Assembly: GCA_002389385.1 (NCBI GenBank)
Contig: DGOK01000031.1
Span: 1-37,172 of the forward strand
Source: Rhodospirillaceae bacterium UBA4468
GTDB lineage: Bacteria > Pseudomonadota > Alphaproteobacteria > Rhodospirillales > Casp-alpha2
Direction: 5' to 3'
Length of the DNA: 37,172 nucleotides
Position numbers and translations under genes: made by a program. How positions within the stretch are numbered: the stretch's first letter is position 1; the number at the start of each line of letters is the position of its first letter. The notes below the pieces were generated by a model that did not search any database, had not been told where the DNA came from, and saw only the letters and a program-made list of their open reading frames with translations. Below are positions 1 through 8,614 of the stretch, in pieces.

Positions 1-90
1 TGGCGGAGAGATAGGGATTCGAACCCTAGGTACTCTTGCGAGCACAACGGTTTTCGAGACCGCCCCATTCGACCACTCTGGCATCTCTCC
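1..90 (-). tRNA. tRNA-Ser (anticodon CGA)
   Basis: Read on the reverse strand this is a complete class II tRNA. It has an acceptor stem GGAGAGA pairing with TCTCTCC, a D arm, an anticodon loop CTCGAAA with anticodon CGA (reads UCG serine codons), a long variable arm (TGTGCTCGCAAGAGTAC), the T-loop motif GGTTCGAATCC and an encoded 3' CCA at positions 3-1. The long variable arm is diagnostic of Ser/Leu/Tyr tRNAs, and the anticodon identifies it as serine. The 3' end lies at the left edge of the window, so any element integrated at the tRNA 3' end would be outside the window. Confidence 0.95.
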
Positions 91-221
91 GCAGATATGA
101 GCGCGACAATAATCACGCTAGGGAAAGCGGAACATAGCTAATTGCGCTGTACCGAGCAAGCTGCGTTCAAATTCACTCATCTGGTATTTTTGAAATTTCA
201 CGTTACGACATCTAACCACTA

Positions 222-638
222 TGGATAATGGCAAGCATCTCGTATCTTTCCGGCATTGTTTGTAACCACCATTACATATTCGATAACAAGCTTATCAATC
301 TCATCCAATTCGGGGTGATCAATATACGACAGCAAGTTCTCCAAGCCCACTTACGAAATGCCATCAACACAAAGATGCGGACTATGATGCGCAACGCATT
401 AGTCACATTCGTTCATTTTAGAAACGCATGTCACAGCGAGTTCAATATAACGCAACTTAATACCCGCGCGTGCCTTTAACTCCATAAGCATGGCTGCGAG
501 ATGATGTGCGGCGGGAGGCACATGCGCTAGCACCTGCGCTTGATTGCCAAAAGAGCCATATTCTGTCCCATACGTTCGCACCACATTACCTATTTCGGAG
601 GATAAGTCTTCATATGAAACTGGATCGACGCGTTCCAT
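222..638 (-). pseudogene. carboxymuconolactone decarboxylase / AhpD-like family pseudogene
   Basis: The reverse-strand frame starts at ATG 638 behind a good Shine-Dalgarno AAGGAGT. It encodes a recognisable CMD/alkylhydroperoxidase-like protein, with LRYIELAVTCVSKMNECD at its centre. In this family that stretch continues as Tyr-Cys-Val-x-His-His. Here the Tyr codon is TAA (399-401), but the frame beyond it still reads CVAHHSPHLCVDGIS, meets a second TAA at 351-353, then reads VGLENLLSYIDHPELDEIDK and on to TAG at 219-221. The last roughly 40 residues expected of the family are not found. Two in-frame stops in a preserved frame plus loss of the C-terminus point to recent decay. A base-calling error could explain one stop but hardly both and the lost end. 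An upstream ATG at 695 in the same frame is less likely because it lacks a ribosome-binding site. Confidence 0.8.
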
Positions 639-737
639 TAAGTTAACTCCTTCTGTATGCACTCGGGCAAAATTAAATTCAAACGGTACCGACATATGTC
701 CTTAAATAAAAAATATAATTATCACGCTTGATGCTCG

Positions 738-751
738 TGACGGTATCGTCA
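738..751. promoter_or_regulatory. inverted repeat upstream of SMP-30 gene
   Basis: TGACG-GTAT-CGTCA is a 5-bp-arm inverted repeat in the intergenic region between the CMD pseudogene and the lactonase gene, about 67 bases before the lactonase start codon. It could be an operator. Only the symmetry is seen, and no regulator is assigned. Confidence 0.25.
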
Positions 752-817
752 TGTCTGTTTACACTGAAATGTACGATTTACATCTCGCATCTTAACAACG
801 CACAAAGAAGCAATCTC

Positions 818-1732
818 ATGGCAGTTCAAGAAATTAAGGCTGAAGTTTTTACTACCATACCAACCGAGTTCCTGAATGCAGGAAAAGAATCCTCTTGGGG
901 CACAGCCAATCGGCCTGGCGATGACGTTCCAAGTTTCCTGGAAGGCCCTTCGTTTGATAAAAATGGGGATCTTTGGCTTGTCGATATTCCATGGGGTCGA
1001 ATTTTTTCAATATCACCTGATGGGGACTGGACATTAAGAGCACAATACGATGGCTGGCCAAACGGCCTTCGTATTCATCCTGACGCTAGCGTATGGGTTG
1101 CAGACTATCGACGCGGTATTGTTAAAATTAATCCTGCCACGGGCGATATCCAGGATATTTTTGCCACCAAACGCAGTGAGGGGTTTAAAGGCTGCAACGA
1201 TCTATTTTTTGGTGCAGATGGGACACTCTATTTTACGGACCAAGGACAAACCGGATTACATGATCCCAACGGGAGTGTATATCGCGTGCCATCTGGCACA
1301 AGCCGGCTTGAATGCCTGATTGGCAACGGACCAAGCCCAAATGGCCTTGTGACAAATATCGACGAGACCGCTCTTTACGTCGCAATGACCCGCGCATGTG
1401 AAGTATGGCGGGTGCCCCTTTATCCTGAAGGACCAACTAAAGTCGGCTTGTTCGCAAGATTACCTGCGGGCGTCGGCGGCCCCGATGGCATGGCGCTCGA
1501 TGAAGCTGGAAACCTTTATGTATGTCATGTGAGCAAAGGCCGCATCTTTGCCTATGATCCACATGGCGATGACTTCTTAACTATAGATTGCAGCCATATA
1601 GGCCGAGCCGTTACCAATCTCGCATTTGGTGGCGACGACCAACGCGATTTGTTCATCACTGTGTCTGACGCGAATACAGTGGCCCGTGCTCGCATGCCTG
1701 TACCCGGGCGGCCGATGTATTCGCATGCTTAA
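818..1732 (+). CDS. SMP-30/gluconolactonase/LRE-family protein
   Basis: This is a 304-residue beta-propeller protein of the senescence-marker-protein-30 family. These are metal-dependent lactonases that open sugar or other lactones in the cytoplasm. The three residues that bind the divalent metal in characterised members are recognisable: Glu42 in LEGPSF, Asn175 in GPSPNGL and Asp223 in GGPDGMALD. There is also an NDLFFGADGTLYFTD blade at about residues 127-141. The ATG at 818 is preferred over an upstream in-frame ATG at 728 because family members begin close to this point, and the extra 30 residues look like untranslated leader. The gene sits alone on the forward strand with an amidase converging from the right. 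The substrate cannot be told from sequence; some relatives act on sugar lactones and others are uncharacterised. Confidence 0.85.
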   Translation: MAVQEIKAEVFTTIPTEFLNAGKESSWGTANRPGDDVPSFLEGPSFDKNGDLWLVDIPWGRIFSISPDGDWTLRAQYDGWPNGLRIHPDASVWVADYRRGIVKINPATGDIQDIFATKRSEGFKGCNDLFFGADGTLYFTDQGQTGLHDPNGSVYRVPSGTSRLECLIGNGPSPNGLVTNIDETALYVAMTRACEVWRVPLYPEGPTKVGLFARLPAGVGGPDGMALDEAGNLYVCHVSKGRIFAYDPHGDDFLTIDCSHIGRAVTNLAFGGDDQRDLFITVSDANTVARARMPVPGRPMYSHA

Positions 1733-1753
1733 GAGCATACCTAAACGATGAGG

Positions 1754-3187
1754 TTATTGCCCATAATTTGAAATATTAGGCCGACCGAACACAAGCGCGG
1801 GGTTGGCCTGTATCATCGTTTCAATAGCTTTAGCAGCGGATAATAAATCGAAGTCGCCACGTCGCTTACCAACGATTTGCACACCAAAAGGCATCCCAAC
1901 TTCATCAAGCCCCGCTGGAATTGCTATCACGGGGTGCCCCGTCAACGTGAGAGCGGACCTTACCAAAGATGCATCGACATAGTTCTCCATAACTTTGCCG
2001 CCAACAGATTTTGGAATGCCATCAGCAATAAGGAATGGAGAGACCGCATTGCCGGGCACAATCAGAAGATCAATGTCCGCAAAATATGTTTGAAATTCAG
2101 CGTACAGCCTTGCCCAGTCACGTTCTGCCCGCGCTACATCCGCGAGTGACATACCCATCCCCGCTTCAACATTTGAAACAATATTTGGAGATAGAATATC
2201 CCGGTGATTGGCAACACGCTCAGAATGGCTGGCTAGATAGTAGACACACCTCAAGGTCCAAAATATATCGCGGGCATCTTCAAAGTTTGGATGACGTTCA
2301 TCACATATGCCAAATGCTGAACTTATCTGTTTTATGACACCTTCAAATGATTGGCGAATACCATCATCGATTGGAGCCGTTCCTCCAAAGTCTGTCGACC
2401 AAGCAACGCGTAATTTCGAAACATCAACATCGGCAAGATGCCTAAACGCAGACGCATCAACAAAACTCGAGAGCGCATCCCGGTCTTCATTGCCAGCAAG
2501 CCCCGTCATCATCAATGCAGCGTCCGTGACATTACGTCCCATCGGCCCTTGAACACTAAAATGCGTATAATTCAGCGTACGTCCTTCGCGGCCGACAAGC
2601 CCCGGCGTCGGACGAAATCCAACCACCCCACTCCATGTTGCTGGATTGCGGAGGCTCCCACCCGTGTCACTGCCGTGCGCAAGTGGTAACATCCCCGTTG
2701 CAAGTGCAGCAGCAGATCCACCTGATGAGCCACCCGGTGTTCGTTCCAAATCATAAGGATTGCACGTTGCGCCAAAGACCTTGTTGTTTGTATTTGAGCC
2801 AGAGCCATATTCAGGCGTGTTTGTTTTCGCCAGGATAATCGCACCGGCCCGGCGCAATCGCACGACAAGCGCTTCATCTTCTGTCGGCACATCATTCGCG
2901 TGCAGCAGCGAACCATAAGTCGTTCGAAGGCCCTGCGTTTTATTCAAATCCTTGATGCCAACCGGCAATCCCAAGAGCGAGGGCAGCTCACCACCCTTTG
3001 CATATGCCTGCTCTGCCGCATTAGCATCTTCGCGTGCGCGAGGAATATCCATCGCCGTGATTGCATTGATCGTTCCGTTCACGGTTTCGATCCGGGCCAG
3101 ACAGCTTTCAAGTAATTCAATCGGCGAAAGTTCACGCGTGGTCATTTTTCGAACGGCATCTGACGCGTTCAAATCACATGGTTGCAT
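1754..3187 (-). CDS. amidase (amidase signature family, GatA-like)
   Basis: The 477-residue product is an amidase-signature hydrolase, which splits an amide into a carboxylic acid and ammonia or an amine. The Ser-cisSer-Lys triad is visible: Lys in GLPVGIKDLNKT, the cis-Ser in TPGGSSGGSAAALATG and the nucleophile in GSDTGGSLRNPA. The length fits stand-alone amidases, and no gatB or gatC is next to it, so it is more likely a catabolic amidase than the tRNA amidotransferase subunit. I chose ATG 3187, preceded by GGGA at about 7 bases. ATG 3208 and TTG 3214 are in-frame alternatives that add 7-9 residues. It is divergent from the PLP-enzyme gene on the right. The substrate is unknown. Confidence 0.88.
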   Translation of the reverse strand: MQPCDLNASDAVRKMTTRELSPIELLESCLARIETVNGTINAITAMDIPRAREDANAAEQAYAKGGELPSLLGLPVGIKDLNKTQGLRTTYGSLLHANDVPTEDEALVVRLRRAGAIILAKTNTPEYGSGSNTNNKVFGATCNPYDLERTPGGSSGGSAAALATGMLPLAHGSDTGGSLRNPATWSGVVGFRPTPGLVGREGRTLNYTHFSVQGPMGRNVTDAALMMTGLAGNEDRDALSSFVDASAFRHLADVDVSKLRVAWSTDFGGTAPIDDGIRQSFEGVIKQISSAFGICDERHPNFEDARDIFWTLRCVYYLASHSERVANHRDILSPNIVSNVEAGMGMSLADVARAERDWARLYAEFQTYFADIDLLIVPGNAVSPFLIADGIPKSVGGKVMENYVDASLVRSALTLTGHPVIAIPAGLDEVGMPFGVQIVGKRRGDFDLLSAAKAIETMIQANPALVFGRPNISNYGQ

Positions 3188-3226
3188 CACATTTCCCAAT
3201 TTACGCATTAACAATCGTTGATCAGT

Positions 3227-3256
3227 GTGACGTACTCAGTGAAGTAGGTCTATAAT
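3227..3256 (+). promoter_or_regulatory. candidate sigma-70 promoter of the threonine-synthase-like gene
   Basis: A perfect -10 hexamer TATAAT (3251-3256) lies 18 bases after GTGACG (3227-3232), a 4/6 match to the -35 consensus. It is 41 bases before the ATG at 3297, within the divergent intergenic region shared with the amidase gene. This is a sequence match only. Confidence 0.5.
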
Positions 3257-3296
3257 ATTGTCGAATTATTGAACGTGAAAATTGAAAGATATCAAA

Positions 3297-4505
3297 ATGA
3301 GCTATGTTAAAGACATCATCTGCTGGAAATCTGGCGCATCCGTTACGGATGGTACGCCAGCTATTTGTGAACCTGGTGATTTCCCCGAAGTTCATTATGA
3401 CTTAAGCCGACTAGCAAAAGAATTTGATCGCGACAAATTGTCGCATGGACCAAGTTCACTCTGGCGATACTGGCCGCTCTTGCCCGTAGACGATCCAGAT
3501 AATGCCGCAACACTTGGCGAAGGCTGGACGCCGATCGTACAAACGCCTGCACTTGGCAAAGCACTTGGAAGCCCACAACTCGTCATAAAAGATGAAGGAC
3601 GCAATCCGTCCGGCACATTCAAAGACCGCGGCGCATGTGTTGCAGCAACGCGGTTACGTGAACTCGGCATCAAGACAATCGTTCATAACAGTTCCGGGAA
3701 TGCAGGCGGTGCATGGGGCATGTATGCAAAGCGTGCGGGCCTTAATTGCGTCAACCTACTCCCGAATGATGTCCTACCTGCAAGCCTTTGCCAAAGCGTC
3801 TATTCAGGAGCAGATACAATTTTATTAGATGGTGAATGGAAACATTCAGGACCTATGGTTGCTGAGGCTGTTCAAAAAATGGGCTGGTTCAATGTCGGCA
3901 CATTCAAAGAACCGCATCGTCTTGAAGGCAAAAAAACAATGGGTTTAGAAATTGCCGAACAGCTCGGCTGGACGCTACCTGATGTCATTGTTTATCCAAC
4001 TGGGGGTGGACTTGGTGCTGTTGCTATCTATAAAGCTTTTCGTGAACTCATGACGTTAGGTTGGCTTCCAAAAGGTCCTTTGCCAAAACTAATTGTCACT
4101 CAGTACGCCGGTTGCGCGCCTGTCGTGAAAGCATTCGAAGCTGGCGTAGATCATGCGGATCTTTGGGAAGATTTGGATGTGCCGCCAGGCGGTCTCAAAT
4201 CAACACGCCCACCTGGCGACCAAGCACTCTTGAAGATCATTAAAGAAACCAACGGTGCGGCCATTTCTGTAACAACTGAGGACGCGATCGCTGCAACCAC
4301 TCAAGCCATTGATCTGGAAGGCCTATTCCCCTGCCCCGAAGTCGGCACATCGATCGAAGGACTTCGTAAAGCTTTGGCACAAGGGATGGTCACATCAGAC
4401 GAAAAAGCACTCATCATGTCGACAGGCTCTGGACTCAAGTCAGTCCCCGTATTCCCGACACCAAAATTCCGAACCGTTGAGGCGGGTGGTAGTCTCTCAC
4501 CCTGA
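3297..4505 (+). CDS. threonine synthase-like PLP-dependent lyase (fold type II)
   Basis: The 402-residue product belongs to the fold-type-II PLP enzymes (threonine synthase, threonine dehydratase, diaminopropionate ammonia-lyase). The Schiff-base lysine is Lys109 in NPSGTFKDRG. The phosphate and carboxylate loops are SSGNAGGAWG, PTGGGLGAV and STGSGLK. True threonine synthase converts O-phosphohomoserine to threonine, and this protein most resembles the short threonine-synthase-like branch. No homoserine or threonine biosynthesis genes are nearby, whereas amidase and aminotransferase genes flank it, so an amino-acid lyase or eliminase role is equally possible. ATG 3297 was chosen over an in-frame TTG at 3282. 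The 3' end is 11 bases from the convergent selO stop, with no terminator between them. Confidence 0.75.
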   Translation: MSYVKDIICWKSGASVTDGTPAICEPGDFPEVHYDLSRLAKEFDRDKLSHGPSSLWRYWPLLPVDDPDNAATLGEGWTPIVQTPALGKALGSPQLVIKDEGRNPSGTFKDRGACVAATRLRELGIKTIVHNSSGNAGGAWGMYAKRAGLNCVNLLPNDVLPASLCQSVYSGADTILLDGEWKHSGPMVAEAVQKMGWFNVGTFKEPHRLEGKKTMGLEIAEQLGWTLPDVIVYPTGGGLGAVAIYKAFRELMTLGWLPKGPLPKLIVTQYAGCAPVVKAFEAGVDHADLWEDLDVPPGGLKSTRPPGDQALLKIIKETNGAAISVTTEDAIAATTQAIDLEGLFPCPEVGTSIEGLRKALAQGMVTSDEKALIMSTGSGLKSVPVFPTPKFRTVEAGGSLSP

Positions 4506-4516
4506 TGGCGCGGCAA

Positions 4517-5992
4517 TTAAGTGCCGCAAAACGTTTGGTGAACGATCTCGTCTGGGCGCGGTGGGCTAATATATATTGAATCATTTGACCGCGTATCAAA
4601 TGGTCGCGTCACTTCATCAACCAACGCGTTGAAAGGGCCAAAGTCGTCGTTATCTTCGCCTGCGCGTATCGCCGCCTCAACCAAATGGTTCCTTGGGATT
4701 ACAGCTGGGTTGACTGAACGTATCGCCGCGGCACTCTCGGCAAGAGGTCTGTCCTCCTGCTCAACGCGAGGAAGCCACTTCGTTAACCATGCTTCAAATG
4801 CTTCCATATCTTCGAAGTGGCCACGTACTTTAGCCACATCACCATCTATGGCGTCAGCAAGGCCACGAAAAGTATTCGTAAAATCAGCCTTGTCGTTGGC
4901 CATGGCTTCCAATAGCTCGAATGCCAGCGCGAGATCACCTTCATGTTCACTCAACAATCCAAGCTTCGCCCGCAGGCCTGTGACCAGCTCAGCTTCGAAT
5001 TTTTCTGGAAACGCATTGACTTCGACTTGGGCCAAGGCAACCGCTTCATCCATATCAAGATTGACAATAGATACTAAACACTGTGCCAATTGAGCCAGAT
5101 TCCATTGCAACACGGACGCTTGATTCCCAAACGCATATCGGCTCTGCCGATCGATGGAGCTAAATACCTTCCTTGGATGATACTCATCCATAAAAGCACA
5201 CGGACCATAATCAATCGTCTCACCCGCCACCGACGTATTGTCGGTATTCATAACGCCGTGAATAAAGCCAAGCTGGAACCACTTTGATACGAGAACCGCT
5301 TGCCGCGAGACCACAGCGCCGAGCAATGCGATATAAGGCTGCTCTGCATTCTTTGCTTCCGGATAGTGGCGTTCAATCACATAGTCTGCCAACGTTCTGA
5401 TACCGTCTTCATCATGCCGGGCAGCAAAAAATTCAAATGTACCAACGCGCACATGGCTCGATGCAATCCTTGTTAGAATAGCTCCCGGAAGCAACCCTTC
5501 TCGAAGCACTTCTTCACCCGTTTTAACGGCAGCAAGGGCCCGCGTCGTCGGCACCCCCATCGCATGCATCGCCTCACTGACGATGTATTCCCGCAGTACG
5601 GGCCCCAAAGCAGCACGACCGTCTCCACCGCGAGAAAACGGGGTGCGACCCGACCCCTTCAACTGGATATCACGGCGGACTCCGTCTCGATCAACAACCT
5701 CACCCAAAAGCACAGCACGGCCATCACCAAGCTGAGGTGACCAACCACCAAACTGATGTCCTGCATAAGCCAGAGAAATAGGCTCCGCACCCGACGGCAC
5801 AAGATTACCAGCAAACACATTAGCCATCTCATCTGATGATAATACAGCTATATCCAAGTCTAATTTTTCAGCTAGCCCTGCATTCAATTTAATCAATTCG
5901 GGTTGCGCCACTGGATCAGGATTTTGATGGGCAAAAAATCGCTCTGGCAGACGTGCATAACTGTTCGAGAACTGGATTGAGACGTCTGACAT
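4517..5992 (-). CDS. selO: protein adenylyltransferase SelO
   Basis: This 491-residue protein is the YdiU/SelO pseudokinase-fold enzyme, which transfers AMP from ATP to Ser, Thr or Tyr of target proteins in redox homeostasis. Landmarks are YAGHQFGGWSPQLGDGRA (76-92), LKGSGRTPFSRGGDGR (111-126) and the catalytic/metal segment GVMNTDN...DYGP with Asp251, Asn252 and Asp261. These match the Asp-Asn-Asp set known for bacterial SelO. The protein ends Phe-Cys-Gly-Thr, so Cys489 occupies the third-from-last position that is selenocysteine in vertebrate SelO and cysteine in most bacteria. ATG 5992 is preferred; an upstream in-frame ATG at 6007 adds 5 residues. Despite the name, it has no demonstrated role in selenium metabolism. 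Confidence 0.95.
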   Translation of the reverse strand: MSDVSIQFSNSYARLPERFFAHQNPDPVAQPELIKLNAGLAEKLDLDIAVLSSDEMANVFAGNLVPSGAEPISLAYAGHQFGGWSPQLGDGRAVLLGEVVDRDGVRRDIQLKGSGRTPFSRGGDGRAALGPVLREYIVSEAMHAMGVPTTRALAAVKTGEEVLREGLLPGAILTRIASSHVRVGTFEFFAARHDEDGIRTLADYVIERHYPEAKNAEQPYIALLGAVVSRQAVLVSKWFQLGFIHGVMNTDNTSVAGETIDYGPCAFMDEYHPRKVFSSIDRQSRYAFGNQASVLQWNLAQLAQCLVSIVNLDMDEAVALAQVEVNAFPEKFEAELVTGLRAKLGLLSEHEGDLALAFELLEAMANDKADFTNTFRGLADAIDGDVAKVRGHFEDMEAFEAWLTKWLPRVEQEDRPLAESAAAIRSVNPAVIPRNHLVEAAIRAGEDNDDFGPFNALVDEVTRPFDTRSNDSIYISPPRPDEIVHQTFCGT

Positions 5993-6164
5993 AGTGGCTC
6001 CAATCATTGACGGTTACATGAAGATATGGGTGCATTTGTTCATGAAGCAAATGGTATCTGCGCGTTTTTCACGCGTGCTATCCTTAAGAGAGGATTTTAA
6101 CAATTATTGTCTAGCGCCACGCTTATCAAAGAGTAGACTATACACTCCCAAAAGGAGACCCACC

Positions 6165-7382
6165 ATGGATGCATCAACCAACACTATCGATAATGACCTT
6201 TCAAAAGAAATTGCTGGGGAATTTCCCGGCACCGCGCAGGGTACATATTTAAGTGCTTGTACACGTGGTCTTTTGCCTGCCTCTGCACGAACTGCACTCG
6301 ACGCTCACCTTGAAGACCTGACAAACGGGCGCACAAACAAGGCCGGCTTATTCACAATGCAGGAGGATGTGCGCAAGCGTTTCGCTGACCTTATTGGCGC
6401 GCAGTCAGAGGAAATCGCATTCACAAAGAATGTCTCTGATGGCCTCAACATGATCGCAGCTTCCATTGCAATGGAGCCTGGCGACAACGTTGTTGTAACC
6501 TTGAGCCTGGAACACCCCAACAATGTCTATCCATGGCTCAATCAACGCGCACGACGCGGCGTCAATGTTAAAACAATTCCTCACAACAATGGCCACATCG
6601 ATATCGATGCAATGATTGCCGCGATAGACGAGCGAACCAAAGTTGTGACGTTACCGACGGTGAGTTTTTCTCCCGGGTTCAGAAGTGATGCAAAACGTCT
6701 TGGCAAAGTTTGCCGGGAACGTGGTGTGTTTTTGCTTGTTGACGCCGTCCAATCTGTTGGCGTTCTCCATACAGATGTTGAAGACATGCTTGTTGATGGC
6801 CTTGCGACATCAACACAAAAAGGAATGTGCGGCCTTTACGGCATGGGATTTCTGTATTGTCGTACTGAATGGGCAACACGCATAGAGCCCGCTTATCTTG
6901 CACGGTTCAGTGTCGACCTGGGCCCGGATGCGCATGAAGCGACAATGGGCGATGATAATTACGGCCTGTTACCAGATGCACGTCGGTTTGATTTAGGGAA
7001 TTACAATTTTCCAGCTACCACTGTTGCACAACAATCACTGATCGTCCTTAGCAACGTTGGCACCCAGCGCATTGAGCAGCATGTCATGAACTTATCACAC
7101 CGTTTTATTGATGGATTGTTAGAGTATGACCTTCCAGTATCCGGTGGCGCATTTGGGGCTCATTCAAGCCACATTGTCAGCATTGGCAACATGACTAACA
7201 GTCAAAGTTCGACGGATGATGATGCACTGATGTCTTTCTCCGAGCATCTCACACAGGCAGACGTTATTCATACAGTGCGTCGTGGCATGCTTCGGTTTGC
7301 ATTCCACGTTTATAACTCAATGGATGATGTTGATCATGTCCTCGCACTCACCAAAGAATGGCGTGCATCAAACGCGACATGA
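6165..7382 (+). CDS. class V aminotransferase (cysteine-desulfurase-like fold), paralogue 1
   Basis: This is a 405-residue PLP enzyme of the class V (NifS-like) fold. The start is ATG 6165, 8 bases behind the strong ribosome-binding site AAAGGAGA. The frame is open further upstream to 5994, but that part overlaps the selO start and has no family character. Landmarks are AFTKNVSDGLN, SLEHPNNVYPW, FLLVDAVQSVG with the PLP-binding Asp, and the Schiff-base Lys in ATSTQKGMCG. The C-terminal RFAFHVYNSMDDVD matches the usual R-x-S-x-H-x-YN-x-x-x-DID region. The catalytic Cys loop of SufS-type desulfurases (RxGxHCA) is not seen, so a desulfurase or selenocysteine lyase role is unlikely. It is a clear paralogue of the product at 9674-10819. 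The next gene starts 20 bases downstream, so the two are probably cotranscribed. Confidence 0.82.
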   Translation: MDASTNTIDNDLSKEIAGEFPGTAQGTYLSACTRGLLPASARTALDAHLEDLTNGRTNKAGLFTMQEDVRKRFADLIGAQSEEIAFTKNVSDGLNMIAASIAMEPGDNVVVTLSLEHPNNVYPWLNQRARRGVNVKTIPHNNGHIDIDAMIAAIDERTKVVTLPTVSFSPGFRSDAKRLGKVCRERGVFLLVDAVQSVGVLHTDVEDMLVDGLATSTQKGMCGLYGMGFLYCRTEWATRIEPAYLARFSVDLGPDAHEATMGDDNYGLLPDARRFDLGNYNFPATTVAQQSLIVLSNVGTQRIEQHVMNLSHRFIDGLLEYDLPVSGGAFGAHSSHIVSIGNMTNSQSSTDDDALMSFSEHLTQADVIHTVRRGMLRFAFHVYNSMDDVDHVLALTKEWRASNAT

Positions 7383-7402
7383 ACAGATAGGGGGGTATCA
7401 AC

Positions 7403-8611
7403 TTGACCGACCAAAAAATCGCAGCCCGCATGGACCTTGTTGAAACATCAGCAAGTGCCATGATGTCGCAACGCGCACGCGAAATGAAAGCTGAGGGCCT
7501 TGATGTGATTGCATTGAGCTCAGGCCAACCTGATTTTCCAACACCCGCACATGTCCTTGAGGCTGCAAACGCCGCTGCAAAACGCGGCGAAACGAAATAC
7601 ACCAGCATTGGTGGCTCCAATGAGATGAAGGACGCCGCCATTGCAAAATTTAAACGGGAAAACGACCTAGACTACAGCCTCAACGAAATTATTATTGGTA
7701 ACGGTGCTAAGCAAGTCATCTTCAATGCATTTATGGCCAGCACCGAAGTTTGCGATGAGGTTATTTTACCAGCACCCTACTACATCGCCTATCTCGATAT
7801 GATCAAGTTTACGCGCGGAACCGCCGTCATCGTCCAGTGTGGTGCGGACGCGGATTTTAAAATCACGCCTGAGCAACTTCAACAGTCAATCACCCCAAAA
7901 ACCCGTTGGCTTTTGCTCAATTCGCCCAGCAATCCTACCGGCGCCGTTTACGAGGAAAGTGACTTGCGGGGGCTTGCAAACGTTCTATTAAAACATCCGC
8001 ATGTTGGTATTATCGCTGATGACATTTATGAACATATCACGTTCGATGGTTTGAAGTTTGCAACAATTGCAGCCGTCGAACCGGCCTTAAAGTCTCGCAC
8101 CGTAACCGTTAACGGCGTTTCAAAAGCTTATGCGATGACAGGTTGGCGGGTTGGATATGCAGGTGCATCGGCATCAATGATTGCGCAGATGCACAAACTC
8201 CAATCTTTAATCACATCTGGCGCAAGTTCCATCGGCCAAGCCGCCGCGATCGCCGCTTTAAATGGTCCTCAGGACTTTATGACCGAACGCGCAGAGTCAT
8301 TTCAAGAGCGCCGTGACCTGGTTATTTCAATGATCAATCAATCGACAGGGCTTTCCTGCCCCACACCCAAAGGCGCTTTTTATATTTACCCTAGCTGCGC
8401 TGGTGTGATTGGGAAAGAAACACCTTCTGGTGCGATTATCAAAACGGATGAGGATTTTGTTGCTTACTTGCTTGAGGCAGAAAACGTCGCAACTGTACAC
8501 GGTGGTGCTTATGGCGTTTCTCCGTATTTCCGTATTTCCTATGCGTCAGACATCAAAGAACTTACGGAAGCCTGTGAGCGCATACAACGTGCCTGTGCCG
8601 CATTGAAGTAA
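7403..8611 (+). CDS. class I aminotransferase (aspartate aminotransferase-like)
   Basis: The 402-residue product is a fold-type-I, class I/II PLP aminotransferase of the Igamma aspartate/aromatic type, moving an amino group between an amino acid and a 2-oxoacid. Motifs are SSGQPDFPTP near the N-terminus, KYTSIGG, the NSPSNPTG loop, ADDIYEHITF with the PLP-pyridine Asp, the Schiff-base Lys in VNGVSKAYAMTGWRVGYA, and the substrate-carboxylate Arg in YFRISYAS. The start is TTG 7403 behind GGGGGT. It follows the class V aminotransferase by 20 bases and converges with the threonine aldolase gene, leaving only 3 bases between the stops. Substrate specificity cannot be read from the sequence. Confidence 0.88.
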   Translation: MTDQKIAARMDLVETSASAMMSQRAREMKAEGLDVIALSSGQPDFPTPAHVLEAANAAAKRGETKYTSIGGSNEMKDAAIAKFKRENDLDYSLNEIIIGNGAKQVIFNAFMASTEVCDEVILPAPYYIAYLDMIKFTRGTAVIVQCGADADFKITPEQLQQSITPKTRWLLLNSPSNPTGAVYEESDLRGLANVLLKHPHVGIIADDIYEHITFDGLKFATIAAVEPALKSRTVTVNGVSKAYAMTGWRVGYAGASASMIAQMHKLQSLITSGASSIGQAAAIAALNGPQDFMTERAESFQERRDLVISMINQSTGLSCPTPKGAFYIYPSCAGVIGKETPSGAIIKTDEDFVAYLLEAENVATVHGGAYGVSPYFRISYASDIKELTEACERIQRACAALK

Positions 8612-8614
8612 CGT

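Noticed and set aside
1..90. tRNA-Ser as an integration site of a genomic island covering the window
   Set aside because: The tRNA 3' end points off the left edge, no integrase or duplicated tRNA end is seen to the right, and gene content and composition look chromosomal.
228..479. Forward 83-residue frame near the left end
   Set aside because: It is the opposite-strand shadow of the CMD pseudogene and has no ribosome-binding site or family character.
6165..7382. Cysteine desulfurase or selenocysteine lyase feeding the selenium locus
   Set aside because: The catalytic Cys loop of SufS/CsdB-type enzymes is absent and the gene is 16 kb from the selenium genes.
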